From: Methylobacterium sp.
Lineage (GTDB): Bacteria; Pseudomonadota; Alphaproteobacteria; Rhizobiales; Beijerinckiaceae
Assembly: GCA_020252865.1 (NCBI GenBank)
Contig: JADCCH010000198.1
Coordinates: 1-14,943, forward strand
Direction: 5' to 3'
DNA length: 14,943 nucleotides
A program made the position numbers and the translations under genes. Under the pieces are notes generated by a model. It saw only the letters and a program-made list of their open reading frames with translations. It was not told the origin of the DNA and searched no databases. This document shows, in pieces, positions 1 through 6,812 of this stretch; position 1 is the stretch's first letter; the number at the start of each line of letters is the position of its first letter.

Positions 1-261
1 CGCGTCACCTATTGGGAACCGGCGAAATTCGTGGCGAAGCTTCGCGCGACCATGACGGGCGGCGGGCCCATCCTGTTCCGCACCAATATGGGCGCGGGGC
101 ATGACGGCGCCTCGGGCCGCTATCGCCAGCTCGATGATGTCGCGCGGGTCTATGCCTTTGCGCTGGAAGTGACAGGGATGGTTCCGGTTCTGGAAAGCGA
201 GGACCAGGAATGCGCCAGTGGGAGCCAGCGCTGGGCTTCCGAGAACCGGAACGGACCTTGA
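1..261 (+). CDS. ptrB: Oligopeptidase B (protease II, S9 family), C-terminal fragment
   Basis: This is the 3' end of a gene that starts before the window, read in frame 1 from base 1 to the TGA at 259-261. The visible 86 residues begin RVTYWEPAKFVAKLR and continue through TNMGAGHDGASGRYRQ. These match the end of the alpha/beta-hydrolase domain of oligopeptidase B, a cytoplasmic serine peptidase that cleaves short peptides after Arg or Lys. The His of GAGHDGASGR is in the position of the catalytic-triad histidine. In this family the catalytic Asp lies just before the RVTYWEPAKW stretch, so it and the Ser are outside the window. After the usual end (around YAFALEVTGM) there is a tail of about 25 polar residues without recognisable homology. 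The next gene is convergent, 55 bases away. Family assignment is firm; the full length cannot be judged. Confidence 0.9.
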   Translation, partial: RVTYWEPAKFVAKLRATMTGGGPILFRTNMGAGHDGASGRYRQLDDVARVYAFALEVTGMVPVLESEDQECASGSQRWASENRNGP

Positions 262-316
262 CGTTCCGCGAGCGCCGGAAGCACTGAGAGCCGCGTCACG
301 TGGCCCGCGATCGCCC

Positions 317-1135
317 TCAGACCCTCATCCCGCTATCGATGAAGGCGCGCAGATCATCGAGGCTCCGGAAACGGCGATCCACCCCCTCGCCTTTGGCGGT
401 CACCGAGCCATCCGCATACATGGTGAACCGCGTGCCGCCACTGTCATAAGCACCGACAATATCGAGCGTCTCCAGCGGCGCGAGTTCGGCTTTGGCTTCC
501 GAAAGTCGCGCGAGATCCTCGTCATGGATGAGGCCGGGCGTCGCAGGCGCGCGTTCGAAATCGGGCAGCTTCGGAAGAGGCGGAAGGATGATATCCTCCT
601 TCTTGCCGGCCGCGGCCTTGCTCCCCCGCGCGGCCCGGGAGAGGCCGGAATCGCTGGGCTCATCCTCGATCGCGGGAGCCGGCGCTGGCTCATCCGGCAG
701 CGGGGAAATCTTGAGCGGAGGTGATTTCAGTTCGGCGAAGAGGTCACGCTCCAGATCTCCGAGGATCCTGGATTCGGATACCGGAGACCGGTCGGCGCGC
801 ATCATCCCACCAAGCGCCTCGCCAGCCGCAGCCCCGGCGGGAACAGGGTTGACCGGGCGCTCGGGCGCTGCTGGCGGCGCCAAGACCACGGCCGGGATCG
901 CCGCTTCCGGTGCCGCCGGCGGCAGCATCACGGCAAGCTGCAACGCGTGGATTTCATGGACGATCGCGCGGCCGACCAACGCCAATGCAACGAGGACCAG
1001 AGCGCCCGCGAACAGAATGCACGCGGCCACCATGTAGCTGTTTCCGAGATCGGTGGGGATAAGCTGCAAGGCCTGCCAGAACGCGGTGGCCGCCAGAAGA
1101 ACCAGCAATCCAGCCCCGGCATGAATGAGCTTCAT
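317..1135 (-). CDS. Hypothetical two-TM membrane protein with disordered linker and small C-terminal domain
   Basis: The predicted protein has 272 residues. Two hydrophobic helices lie near residues 8-25 and 33-56. A long Ala/Pro-rich, probably disordered linker follows (about 70-215, with stretches such as LPPAAPEAA and DEPAPAPAIEDEP). A compact C-terminal module at about 222-272 contains GAYDSGGTRFTMYADGSV and ends LDDLRAFIDSG. I recall similar YxSGGxxYxMYADGSI modules at the C-termini of membrane-anchored Rhizobiales proteins, but no function is known to me. The start chosen is the ATG at 1135, with a GGAGA ribosome site about 9 bases upstream (complement of 1145-1149). An in-frame TTG at 1153 would add six residues but lies upstream of that site. 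The gene is divergent from sodB. It may place the C-terminal module at the membrane, but that is inference. Confidence 0.75.
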   Translation of the reverse strand: MKLIHAGAGLLVLLAATAFWQALQLIPTDLGNSYMVAACILFAGALVLVALALVGRAIVHEIHALQLAVMLPPAAPEAAIPAVVLAPPAAPERPVNPVPAGAAAGEALGGMMRADRSPVSESRILGDLERDLFAELKSPPLKISPLPDEPAPAPAIEDEPSDSGLSRAARGSKAAAGKKEDIILPPLPKLPDFERAPATPGLIHDEDLARLSEAKAELAPLETLDIVGAYDSGGTRFTMYADGSVTAKGEGVDRRFRSLDDLRAFIDSGMRV

Positions 1136-1356
1136 GATGCCTTTTCTCCCCAAACCAAACTGACGTGTCCTTGAAAAATCAGACTAATTTCGGTCATCAG
1201 GGTAAATTATTCCTTGCGATCGTCAAAATGGCGGAACGAAACCCTGCTCGCGCGCATTGCCTTGGGGCCGGCGCGGGCCTATTTCTGTCGCCGTCTGGCG
1301 TTTTCGCCGGTGCATCCGCCGCGCCTCGCGGCCCGTCATTCCTGAGGTTTCAAACC

Positions 1357-1956
1357 ATGTCCTTCACGCTGCCGGATCTCCCCTACGCGCATGACGCACT
1401 CCAGCCCTTCATGTCGAAGGAGACGCTCGAATATCATCATGACAAGCATCACCTGGCTTATGTGAACAACGGCAACAACCTGCTGAAGGGCTCCGAATTC
1501 GAGGGCAAGACCCTCGAGGAGATCGTGATCGGCAGCCACGGCAAGAATGCCGGGCTCTTCAACAATGCCGGGCAGCATTACAACCACATCCATTTCTGGA
1601 AATGGATGAAGCCGAATGGCGGCGGCAAGATTCCCGGCAAACTCGAGAAGAAGATCATCGAGGATCTCGGCTCCGTCGAGAAGATGAAGGAGGACTTCAT
1701 CCAGGCCGGAATCACGCAGTTCGGCTCGGGCTGGAACTGGCTCGCCGTGAAGGACGGGCGGATCGTCGTGATGAAATCGCCCAATGGCGAAAGCCCGCTG
1801 GTGATGGGCGCGAAGCCGATCCTCGGCTGCGATGTGTGGGAACATTCCTACTACATCGATTACCGCAACCGCCGGCCGGATTACCTCAAGGCCTTCGTCG
1901 ATCATCTCGTGAACTGGGAATACGTCACCGAGATGTACGAAGCGGCAGTGAAGTAA
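1357..1956 (+). CDS. sodB: Superoxide dismutase [Fe]
   Basis: This enzyme converts superoxide to oxygen and hydrogen peroxide, normally in the cytoplasm. The protein has 199 residues, the usual FeSOD length. The four metal ligands are visible: His27 (in LEYHHDKHH), His77 (in NAGQHYNHIHFW), and Asp159 and His163 (in the DVWEHSYY signature). Metal type: Gln73 is present in the N-terminal half and Gly144 occupies the place where MnSOD carries its outer-sphere Gln (NQDSP becomes NGESP). This is the Fe-type arrangement, although cambialistic activity cannot be excluded. The start is the ATG at 1357, preceded by CTGAGGTT about 9 bases upstream. The frame stays open for 64 codons upstream, to 1165, but no ribosome site supports a longer form. 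The gene appears monocistronic, with its own terminator immediately after it. Confidence 0.96.
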   Translation: MSFTLPDLPYAHDALQPFMSKETLEYHHDKHHLAYVNNGNNLLKGSEFEGKTLEEIVIGSHGKNAGLFNNAGQHYNHIHFWKWMKPNGGGKIPGKLEKKIIEDLGSVEKMKEDFIQAGITQFGSGWNWLAVKDGRIVVMKSPNGESPLVMGAKPILGCDVWEHSYYIDYRNRRPDYLKAFVDHLVNWEYVTEMYEAAVK

Positions 1957-1980
1957 GCACGCCATCATCTGCAAGAATGC

Positions 1981-2010
1981 AAAACGCCGGGGCAACCTGG
2001 CGTTTTTGTT
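1981..2010 (+). terminator. Rho-independent terminator of sodB
   Basis: The left arm AAAACGCCGGG (1981-1991) pairs with CCTGGCGTTTT (1996-2006) across a GCAA tetraloop (1992-1995). One G-U pair interrupts an otherwise perfect 11-bp stem, and a T-rich tail follows (TTTTTGTT). The structure starts 24 bases after the sodB stop. The GNRA tetraloop should make the hairpin especially stable. On the other strand it could also help end the convergent small gene, whose stop is at 2057. Confidence 0.9.
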
Positions 2011-2056
2011 CTCCCGAGAGGTAAAAAAGACCGGCGCTTGCCCGCTCGCGCTCCCC

Positions 2057-2278
2057 TCAATGCCCGTGGGCATCCTCGTTGATGGTCACGGTCGGCATAT
2101 TGGAGAAATCCACAGCCACCGGCGTCTTGGCCTTGATCAGCTGCGACTGATAGGTGCGGATCACGTGTTCAAGGCGGCGGAAGGCTTCCTCGTAAGCCGT
2201 CGTGCCCTTCTGGTCCTCGAAGGGCTTGAGGCAGAAGGTGATGATCTCGCGCGGGCGCTCGAAGCTGGACGTGGACAT
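2057..2278 (-). CDS. Small hypothetical protein (73 residues)
   Basis: The protein begins MSTSSFERPREIITFCLKP and ends TVTINEDAHGH. I do not recognise it. It has no signal peptide, membrane segment or metal motif. The middle (about residues 28-50, AYEEAFRRLEHVIRTYQSQ) looks like an amphipathic helix. The ATG at 2278 is chosen because GGAGAAGG lies just upstream; an in-frame ATG at 2293 has a weaker context. It is the third gene of a same-strand run after the deacetylase and the DUF486 protein, 87 bases after the latter, so co-transcription is plausible. Even, protein-like codon use and a good ribosome site support it as real, but there is no functional clue beyond its neighbours. Confidence 0.65.
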   Translation of the reverse strand: MSTSSFERPREIITFCLKPFEDQKGTTAYEEAFRRLEHVIRTYQSQLIKAKTPVAVDFSNMPTVTINEDAHGH

Positions 2279-2365
2279 GGCGGCCTTCTCCATTTTCTCT
2301 TGATGCCGAACCGTTGTGCAGCGCAGGTGGCGTTGCGTCAATCCGCCCTCCGTCGAGGGGCGAGG

Positions 2366-2713
2366 CTATCCCCGGAACACGAACCATGCGCCGGTGCAGA
2401 TGAAGGCAAAGCCGATGAGATGGTTCATCGTGATCTTCTCGCCGAGGTAAAGCACGGAAAAACATGCGAAAACCAGGAGCGTGATCACCTCCTGGATCGT
2501 CTTGAGTTCCGCAGCCGAATAGACCTGATGCCCCATGCGGTTCGCCGGCACGGCAAGGCAATATTCGACAAAGGCGATGCCCCAGCTCACGAGGATCACC
2601 ACCGGCAAGGCGGTTTCCTTGAACTTCAGATGCCCATACCAGGCGAGCGTCATGAACAGGTTGGAGGCGAGCAGCAGCGCAATCGGCATCCAGTGGGCGG
2701 AAGTCAGCGACAT
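2366..2713 (-). CDS. DUF486 / DMT-like four-helix membrane protein
   Basis: The 115-residue protein consists almost entirely of four hydrophobic helices (roughly residues 8-27, 35-55, 68-90 and 96-113). Its sequence features, including NLFMTLAWYGHLKF, SWGIAFVEYCLAVPANR and the ending HLIGFAFICTGAWFVFRG, match DUF486, a small family related to the drug/metabolite transporter (DMT) superfamily. Length agrees with the family. The start ATG is at 2713 with AAGG about 10 bases upstream. It begins 10 bases after the stop of the ChbG-like deacetylase gene, so the two are very likely one operon. The substrate is unknown. The size and topology recall the ArnE/ArnF undecaprenyl-phosphate-aminoarabinose flippase subunits, but this is an analogy and not shown by sequence. 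Confidence 0.85.
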   Translation of the reverse strand: MSLTSAHWMPIALLLASNLFMTLAWYGHLKFKETALPVVILVSWGIAFVEYCLAVPANRMGHQVYSAAELKTIQEVITLLVFACFSVLYLGEKITMNHLIGFAFICTGAWFVFRG

Positions 2714-2723
2714 GGGAGAACCT

Positions 2724-3578
2724 TCATTCGGCGAGTTCAGAAAAGCGCGAGGGTCGCATGCCCGCCGCCGAACAGATCTCTGTGAAGCGGGGGGAGAGGA
2801 AAAAGGCCATCTCGGCCTCGCGGCTTCCGGTGGCCGGGTCAAGGCCGCGCAATTCGTCATCCACGAAGCCGGGATGGCACATCACGAGGGGTCGCGGGCC
2901 GGGCGCGACGAGGTAGCTTGCGAAATCGCTTGCATAATCGGTCCTCGCGTCGAAACGCGAATAGCCGGAAAAGCCGTCATTCAGGGCAAAGCCCAGCGCC
3001 TGCATCCGCGGGGCAAAAGGCCCGGCAAGGCTTGCGAGCAAGATGGCCTTTGCCGCATGACGCCCGCGCGCGCCGATCGAGGCGAGCCGGTCGGCCGGGT
3101 TGCGCAGATAGGGCTTCGCATCCGGGAAGCGGCGCGGCAAGACATCCGCGAGCACGCGGCGCACGCCCGGCAGGGCATGGACATGCTGGTGGCCATCGAT
3201 GAAATCCGGGGGGCGGCCCATCGCCTGCTCGAACGCGTCGATCTGCGCCTCGAGTTCCGCAGCGATTTCTGCCAATGGCAGAAGGCCCGCGACGCCGCCG
3301 CGCAGCAGCGCCGGCAGCTTCAGCAATTCTCCGGCAGGCGCGAGGCGGTTCATGCGCGTCAGAGGCGCCCCGCAGGTCAGGTTGAAATGCAGGCCCAGAT
3401 CGGCCGCGCCCGAAAACTGGCCGAATAGCGCCGCACCGCTCCGCCAATAGGGGCGGTTCGTCATCGCCCCCGCCGCCTTGATCAGCCCTTCCTCCAGAAG
3501 TTCGAGGATGCCGGCGCTGACACCGGGCGTCAGCGCGAAATCATCGGCGGTCAGCACGAAGTGGGCAGCTTTCGGCAT
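2724..3578 (-). CDS. YdjC/ChbG (HpnK, NaxD)-family carbohydrate deacetylase
   Basis: The protein has 284 residues. Family motifs appear in order: LTADDFAL (Asp12, Asp13; the usual ADDFG has Ala in place of Gly), DLGLHFNLT (His64), DGHQHVHALPGV (His130 and His134) and MCHPGF near residue 245. The Asp and His residues form the divalent metal site and catalytic centre in characterised members. The family removes N-acetyl groups from sugars: ChbG acts on chitobiose, HpnK on glycosylated hopanoid, and NaxD on undecaprenyl-phosphate N-acetylgalactosamine. The start chosen is the ATG at 3578, preceded by GGAAG; an ATG five codons upstream is possible. It heads a minus-strand operon with the DUF486 protein and faces a GtrB/ArnC-type glycosyltransferase across 143 bases. 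The context favours a lipid-linked sugar over a catabolic substrate. Confidence 0.9.
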   Translation of the reverse strand: MPKAAHFVLTADDFALTPGVSAGILELLEEGLIKAAGAMTNRPYWRSGAALFGQFSGAADLGLHFNLTCGAPLTRMNRLAPAGELLKLPALLRGGVAGLLPLAEIAAELEAQIDAFEQAMGRPPDFIDGHQHVHALPGVRRVLADVLPRRFPDAKPYLRNPADRLASIGARGRHAAKAILLASLAGPFAPRMQALGFALNDGFSGYSRFDARTDYASDFASYLVAPGPRPLVMCHPGFVDDELRGLDPATGSREAEMAFFLSPRFTEICSAAGMRPSRFSELAE

Positions 3579-3705
3579 TGGGCTTCCATTCATGCACCGG
3601 GCACTATCAATCGGCAAATGTGATTTGGACCCGGCAGCAAGGGCTTTCCGTTATGGCGCAGATCGTTCAGAAACAGAACGGGGGAGCGGCATGGAAACGC
3701 GCCGC

Positions 3706-3716
3706 GAGGGAGGAGG
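3706..3716 (+). promoter_or_regulatory. Strong ribosome binding site deciding the glycosyltransferase start
   Basis: GAGGGAGGAGG ends 5 bases before the ATG at 3722. This strong Shine-Dalgarno match selects 3722 over the upstream in-frame starts at 3578 and 3653. Confidence 0.75.
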
Positions 3717-3721
3717 ACATC

Positions 3722-4753
3722 ATGAACCCTGCCACGGGTCCAGGCACTGCATCGCGGCCGCTGAGGCCGGAGTTGAGCGTGGTCGTGCCGGCCTTCAACG
3801 AGGGCGAGAACATCGATGCGCTGATCAGCAATCTGGTGCCGGTGCTCGAGGAATGTGTCGCCTCCTTCGAAATCCTCTTTGTGGATGACGGCTCCAGCGA
3901 CGATTCGCTGATGCGGATCATGCGTTTTGCCGAGGCGGATGGTCGCATCCGTGCGCTGCGCTTCAGCCGAAATTTCGGCAAGGAAATCGCGCTGGCCGCC
4001 GGGCTTGATCATGCGCGGGGCGAGGCCGTGGCGCTGATTGACGCCGATCTTCAGCATCCGCCGGAAATCCTGAAGATCTTCGTCGCGCGCTGGCGCGAGG
4101 GTTACGAGATGGTCTATGGGCAGCGCATCGACCGCTCGACCGATGGCCCGATCCGCCGCTGGCTGACCGATCGCTTCTACCGCCTCTTCCGCAAGTTCGG
4201 CGAAATCCCGCTGCCCGAGGGCGCGGGAGATTTCCGCCTCATGGATCGCAAGGTGGTGGATGCCCTGCGCCAGTTGGGCGAGCGCGCGCGCTTCTCGAAA
4301 GGCCTCTATGCCTGGGTGGGTTTCCGCTCCATCGGCGTGCCCTTCGAGGTGCAGGAACGCCTGCACGGCACATCCAAATGGGGCCTGCAGAAGCTGACGC
4401 GCTTCGCCTTTGATGGCCTTTCCTCCTTCTCCACCCTGCCGTTGAAGCTCGCGACCTATCTCGGCATCGGCATCTCGATCTTTGCGATGACCTATGCGGT
4501 GAGCATCGCCCTGCGCACGCTGATCTGGGGCTCGGATGTGCCGGGCTTCCCGACCCTCGTGGTGTCGGTGATGTTCTTCTCGGGCATCCAGCTCGTTTTC
4601 CTCGGCATCATCGGCGAGTATATCGGCCGCATCTTCGCGGAGGTGAAGCGCCGGCCGCTCTACATCGTGGCGGAGGAAATCGGCGGCGATCCGATCGAGA
4701 AGCCGGAGGCCGTGCCCTTGCGCGTCAAGCCGAGAGCCCGCGCCCATCCATGA
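3722..4753 (+). CDS. GtrB/ArnC-type GT2 glycosyltransferase (polyprenyl-phosphate sugar transferase)
   Basis: The protein has 343 residues. An N-terminal GT-A domain (about 17-240) opens LSVVVPAFNEGENI and contains VDDGSSDDS (54-62) and the donor/metal motif DADLQHPPE (107-115). Later it carries the GTSKW signature typical of DPM1/GtrB/ArnC enzymes. Two transmembrane helices follow (ATYLGIGISIFAMTYAV and LVVSVMFFSGIQLVFLGIIG), then the conserved ending GEYIGRIFAEVKRRPLYIV. Such enzymes move a sugar from a nucleotide donor to undecaprenyl phosphate on the cytoplasmic face. The sugar cannot be read from the sequence. The stop overlaps the murJ start by four bases (ATGA, 4750-4753), indicating translational coupling. 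Divergent from it lies a YdjC-type deacetylase, the partner expected for an N-acetylated sugar product. Confidence 0.92.
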   Translation: MNPATGPGTASRPLRPELSVVVPAFNEGENIDALISNLVPVLEECVASFEILFVDDGSSDDSLMRIMRFAEADGRIRALRFSRNFGKEIALAAGLDHARGEAVALIDADLQHPPEILKIFVARWREGYEMVYGQRIDRSTDGPIRRWLTDRFYRLFRKFGEIPLPEGAGDFRLMDRKVVDALRQLGERARFSKGLYAWVGFRSIGVPFEVQERLHGTSKWGLQKLTRFAFDGLSSFSTLPLKLATYLGIGISIFAMTYAVSIALRTLIWGSDVPGFPTLVVSVMFFSGIQLVFLGIIGEYIGRIFAEVKRRPLYIVAEEIGGDPIEKPEAVPLRVKPRARAHP

Positions 4754-6267
4754 TCCGGGCTTTCGTTTCCGTCAGCCTCTGGACCCTGATCTCCCGCATC
4801 ACCGGCTTTCTGAGGGATATCCTTCTGGCCCGGTTGCTGGGCGCGGGCCTGATGATGGATGCCTTCGCCGTCGCCTTTCGCCTGCCGAACCACTTTCGCG
4901 CCATTTTCGGCGAAGGCGCCTTTTCCTCAGCCTTCGTGCCGGCCTATACCCGCATCCGCACGCAAGCGGGCGACCTCGCCAGCCGGCGCTTTCAGGGGGA
5001 GGTTCTGACCCTGATGCTGCTGGCGCAGGGCCTGCTATTGGCCCTGGTGCTGGCCTTCACACCCGGTTTCATCCGCCTGCTCGCGCCGGGCTTCGCCGCT
5101 TCCGGCGCCGCGATGGGGCTGGCGGTGGAACTCACGCGCATCACCTTCCCCTATCTCGCCTTGGTGTCGCTTGTGGTTCTGTGGACCGGTATCCTCAATG
5201 CCGAGAAGCGCTTCGCGGCCGGAGCCGCAGCACCCGCGCTTCTCAATCTGGCGATGATTTCCACCCTGCTCCTCGCCGGCTTCTTCGCGAGTGGCGCGCA
5301 TGCCGCGGCCTGGGGCGTGCTGATCGCCGGCGTGCTGGAAGCAGGCCTGCTGATGATCGCCGCCTTCCGCGCCGGCCTGCTCGCACCGCCGGTCCGGCCG
5401 CGATGGAACGGCGAACTCGCGCGCTTCTTCCGCGCCTTCGGGCCGGCTGTGATCGGCTCGGCCGGCGTGCAGATCGCGATGCTCGCCGATACGATCATCG
5501 TCACGTTCCTGCCGCCGGGCGGAGCGTCGTCGCTTTACTATGCCGATCGCCTCTACCAATTGCCCATCGGGGTCATTGCGGTGGCCGCCGGCACGGTGCT
5601 GCTGCCGGAAATGTCGAAGCGCCTGGCGGAAGGCGATGAAGCCGGCGCGCACAAGGCCCAGAACCAGAGCCTGGCGATCTCGCTGATGCTGGCCATTCCC
5701 TTCACGGCCGCCTTCCTGTTCATTCCCGAGGCGATCATTGCCGGCTTTTTCGGCTATGGCGCGTTTGGCGAGGAGGCGGTGCGAAGCTCTGCCGCCGTTC
5801 TCGCGGCCTATGCCTGGGGCCTGCCCGCCGTGGTGGCGATCCGCTCGCTCGTCGGCAGCTTCCATGCGCGCGGCGATACGCGCACCCCGCTTCTTGCCTC
5901 GCTCATCGCGATCGCGCTGAACCTCATCCTGAAGCTGCTGCTCTGGCGCGATTACGGCGCGGCCGGACTTGCTTTCGCCACCGCGATGGGCGCGATCGCC
6001 AATGCGCTGATCCTTGCTGCGCTGGCCATCCGCCAGAAGAAGGCCGGGCCGGATGGCGAACTCGCCTTGCAGCTCGCGGTCGCGCTGATCGGCACAATCT
6101 GGCTGGTTGCGGCGCTGCTTCTGGTGCGGGAGTTTCATGGCGCGACGTTCAGCGCGCTCCCGGCCTATCAGAAGCTTGGGGCTTACGTGGTTGCAGGTGC
6201 CTCGACCTATGGTGCGATCGTGCTGTTCTGCGCGCGGATCGCGCGGCTATCCTTGCGTTTCCGCTAG
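4750..6267 (+). CDS. murJ: MurJ/MviN-family lipid II flippase
   Basis: The 505-residue protein has the many hydrophobic helices expected of the MOP superfamily (14 in MurJ). The N-terminal signature SRITGFLRDILLARLLGAG continues with MDAFAVAFRLPNHFRAIFGE. Arg16, Arg22, Asp37 and Arg50 align, with an offset of two, with the functionally important Arg18, Arg24, Asp39 and Arg52 of E. coli MurJ. MurJ moves lipid II across the inner membrane for peptidoglycan synthesis. The start ATG overlaps the glycosyltransferase stop by four bases. In many alphaproteobacteria murJ sits beside glnD and trpS; neither is adjacent here. This could be a rearranged housekeeping murJ, or a paralogue serving the neighbouring lipid-sugar genes. 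Family membership is firm; the exact substrate is inferred. Confidence 0.9.
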   Translation: MIRAFVSVSLWTLISRITGFLRDILLARLLGAGLMMDAFAVAFRLPNHFRAIFGEGAFSSAFVPAYTRIRTQAGDLASRRFQGEVLTLMLLAQGLLLALVLAFTPGFIRLLAPGFAASGAAMGLAVELTRITFPYLALVSLVVLWTGILNAEKRFAAGAAAPALLNLAMISTLLLAGFFASGAHAAAWGVLIAGVLEAGLLMIAAFRAGLLAPPVRPRWNGELARFFRAFGPAVIGSAGVQIAMLADTIIVTFLPPGGASSLYYADRLYQLPIGVIAVAAGTVLLPEMSKRLAEGDEAGAHKAQNQSLAISLMLAIPFTAAFLFIPEAIIAGFFGYGAFGEEAVRSSAAVLAAYAWGLPAVVAIRSLVGSFHARGDTRTPLLASLIAIALNLILKLLLWRDYGAAGLAFATAMGAIANALILAALAIRQKKAGPDGELALQLAVALIGTIWLVAALLLVREFHGATFSALPAYQKLGAYVVAGASTYGAIVLFCARIARLSLRFR

Positions 6268-6342
6268 AGCATTTTCAAGCGAAGCATGCCCCCGCGAAGG
6301 CGGGGGTGGGAACCGGTTCGCGTCAAGAAAATGCGACCAGAC
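6268..6342. repeat. Rhizobiales-type intergenic palindromic repeat
   Basis: Directly after the murJ stop, GCATTTTC (6269-6276) is inverted as GAAAATGC (6327-6334). Between them lies a perfect 7-bp hairpin, CCCCCGC (6289-6295) and GCGGGGG (6300-6306), with loop GAAG, followed by AACCGGTTCGCG. The string resembles a family of short intergenic repeats that I recall as common in Hyphomicrobiales genomes (AGCATTTTCAAGCGAAG... ACCGGTTCGCGT...GAAAATGCG). It may stabilise the 3' end of the murJ message or aid termination, although no T tract follows the hairpin. Copy number must be checked in the whole genome. Confidence 0.6.
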
Positions 6343-6397
6343 AAAAAGAGCGCATTTTCTTCGATCAACCGGTAACCACTTGATCGAAAAAACGCTC
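6343..6397 (-). terminator. Long-stem terminator for the secreted cysteine protein gene
   Basis: Read on the minus strand, GAGCG (6397-6393) and TTCGATCAA (6388-6380) pair with TTGATCGAA (6368-6360) and CGCTC (6352-6348) around an 11-base loop. A run of five T (6347-6343) follows. The nine central pairs are perfect; the segment between the inner and outer arms pairs imperfectly. It starts 8 bases after the stop of the minus-strand gene ending at 6405. It is adjacent to, and shares the CGCATTTTC motif with, the repeat on its left, so it may be a repeat copy recruited as a terminator. Confidence 0.7.
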
Positions 6398-6404
6398 GGG
6401 CCGC

Positions 6405-6719
6405 TCAGCGTGTGTAGCCCACGCGGATGGGCGTGCAACGCGCGAAACCCGGCCGCAGCGGATAGGCGGAAGCCTGGCGGCCCAGCCATTGTTCGCAGCT
6501 CGCGACATCATGGAAACAGGCCTGGAAGGACTTCCAGTCCACCACGCCATCGCGAACTGGGCGTCCCCCGAGGTAATTCCCGGCGATCACCAGCGTATCG
6601 GTCTTGAAATGGCGCGAGGAATGACAGGGAACGCCAACAGGCGGCGGGGTCCAGGCAAGGGCCGGCGAGGCCACGAGAACGACGCCGAGCAGAACACCGG
6701 CCAAAGCAAGATTGCGCAT
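6405..6719 (-). CDS. Small exported protein with four cysteines, unknown function
   Basis: The protein has 104 residues. A classic signal peptide occupies residues 1-22 (MRNLALAGVLLGVVLVASPALA, split here as MRNLALAG plus a hydrophobic core ending in ALA), with probable cleavage before WTPPP. The mature part of about 82 residues contains Cys32, Cys68, Cys75 and Cys95, which could form two disulfides in the periplasm. I do not recognise the family. The start ATG at 6719 has an excellent GGAGG six bases upstream, so the longer open frame to 6815 is not used. It is divergent from the DUF2892/DUF305 pair across 153 bases and is followed by its own terminator. A role in the envelope is inferred from export only. 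Confidence 0.75.
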   Translation of the reverse strand: MRNLALAGVLLGVVLVASPALAWTPPPVGVPCHSSRHFKTDTLVIAGNYLGGRPVRDGVVDWKSFQACFHDVASCEQWLGRQASAYPLRPGFARCTPIRVGYTR

Positions 6720-6812
6720 GCGCCGCCTCCATGAAGCTGGTTGACCAGGCACGACCCAAGCGATTCGCGCCTTCCCGGAGAGGATGATGTCGGATAGCCC
6801 AAGGCTTGCTTG

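Noticed and set aside
3578..3721. 48-residue extension of the glycosyltransferase
   Set aside because: It crosses the divergent promoter region. The strong GAGGGAGGAGG site before 3722 and the position of the GT-A domain support the shorter form.
5035..6138. Long minus-strand frame opposite murJ (367 codons)
   Set aside because: Rich in Arg, Gly, Glu and Gln with no hydrophobic core, typical of an antisense shadow in GC-rich DNA. murJ is unmistakable on the plus strand.
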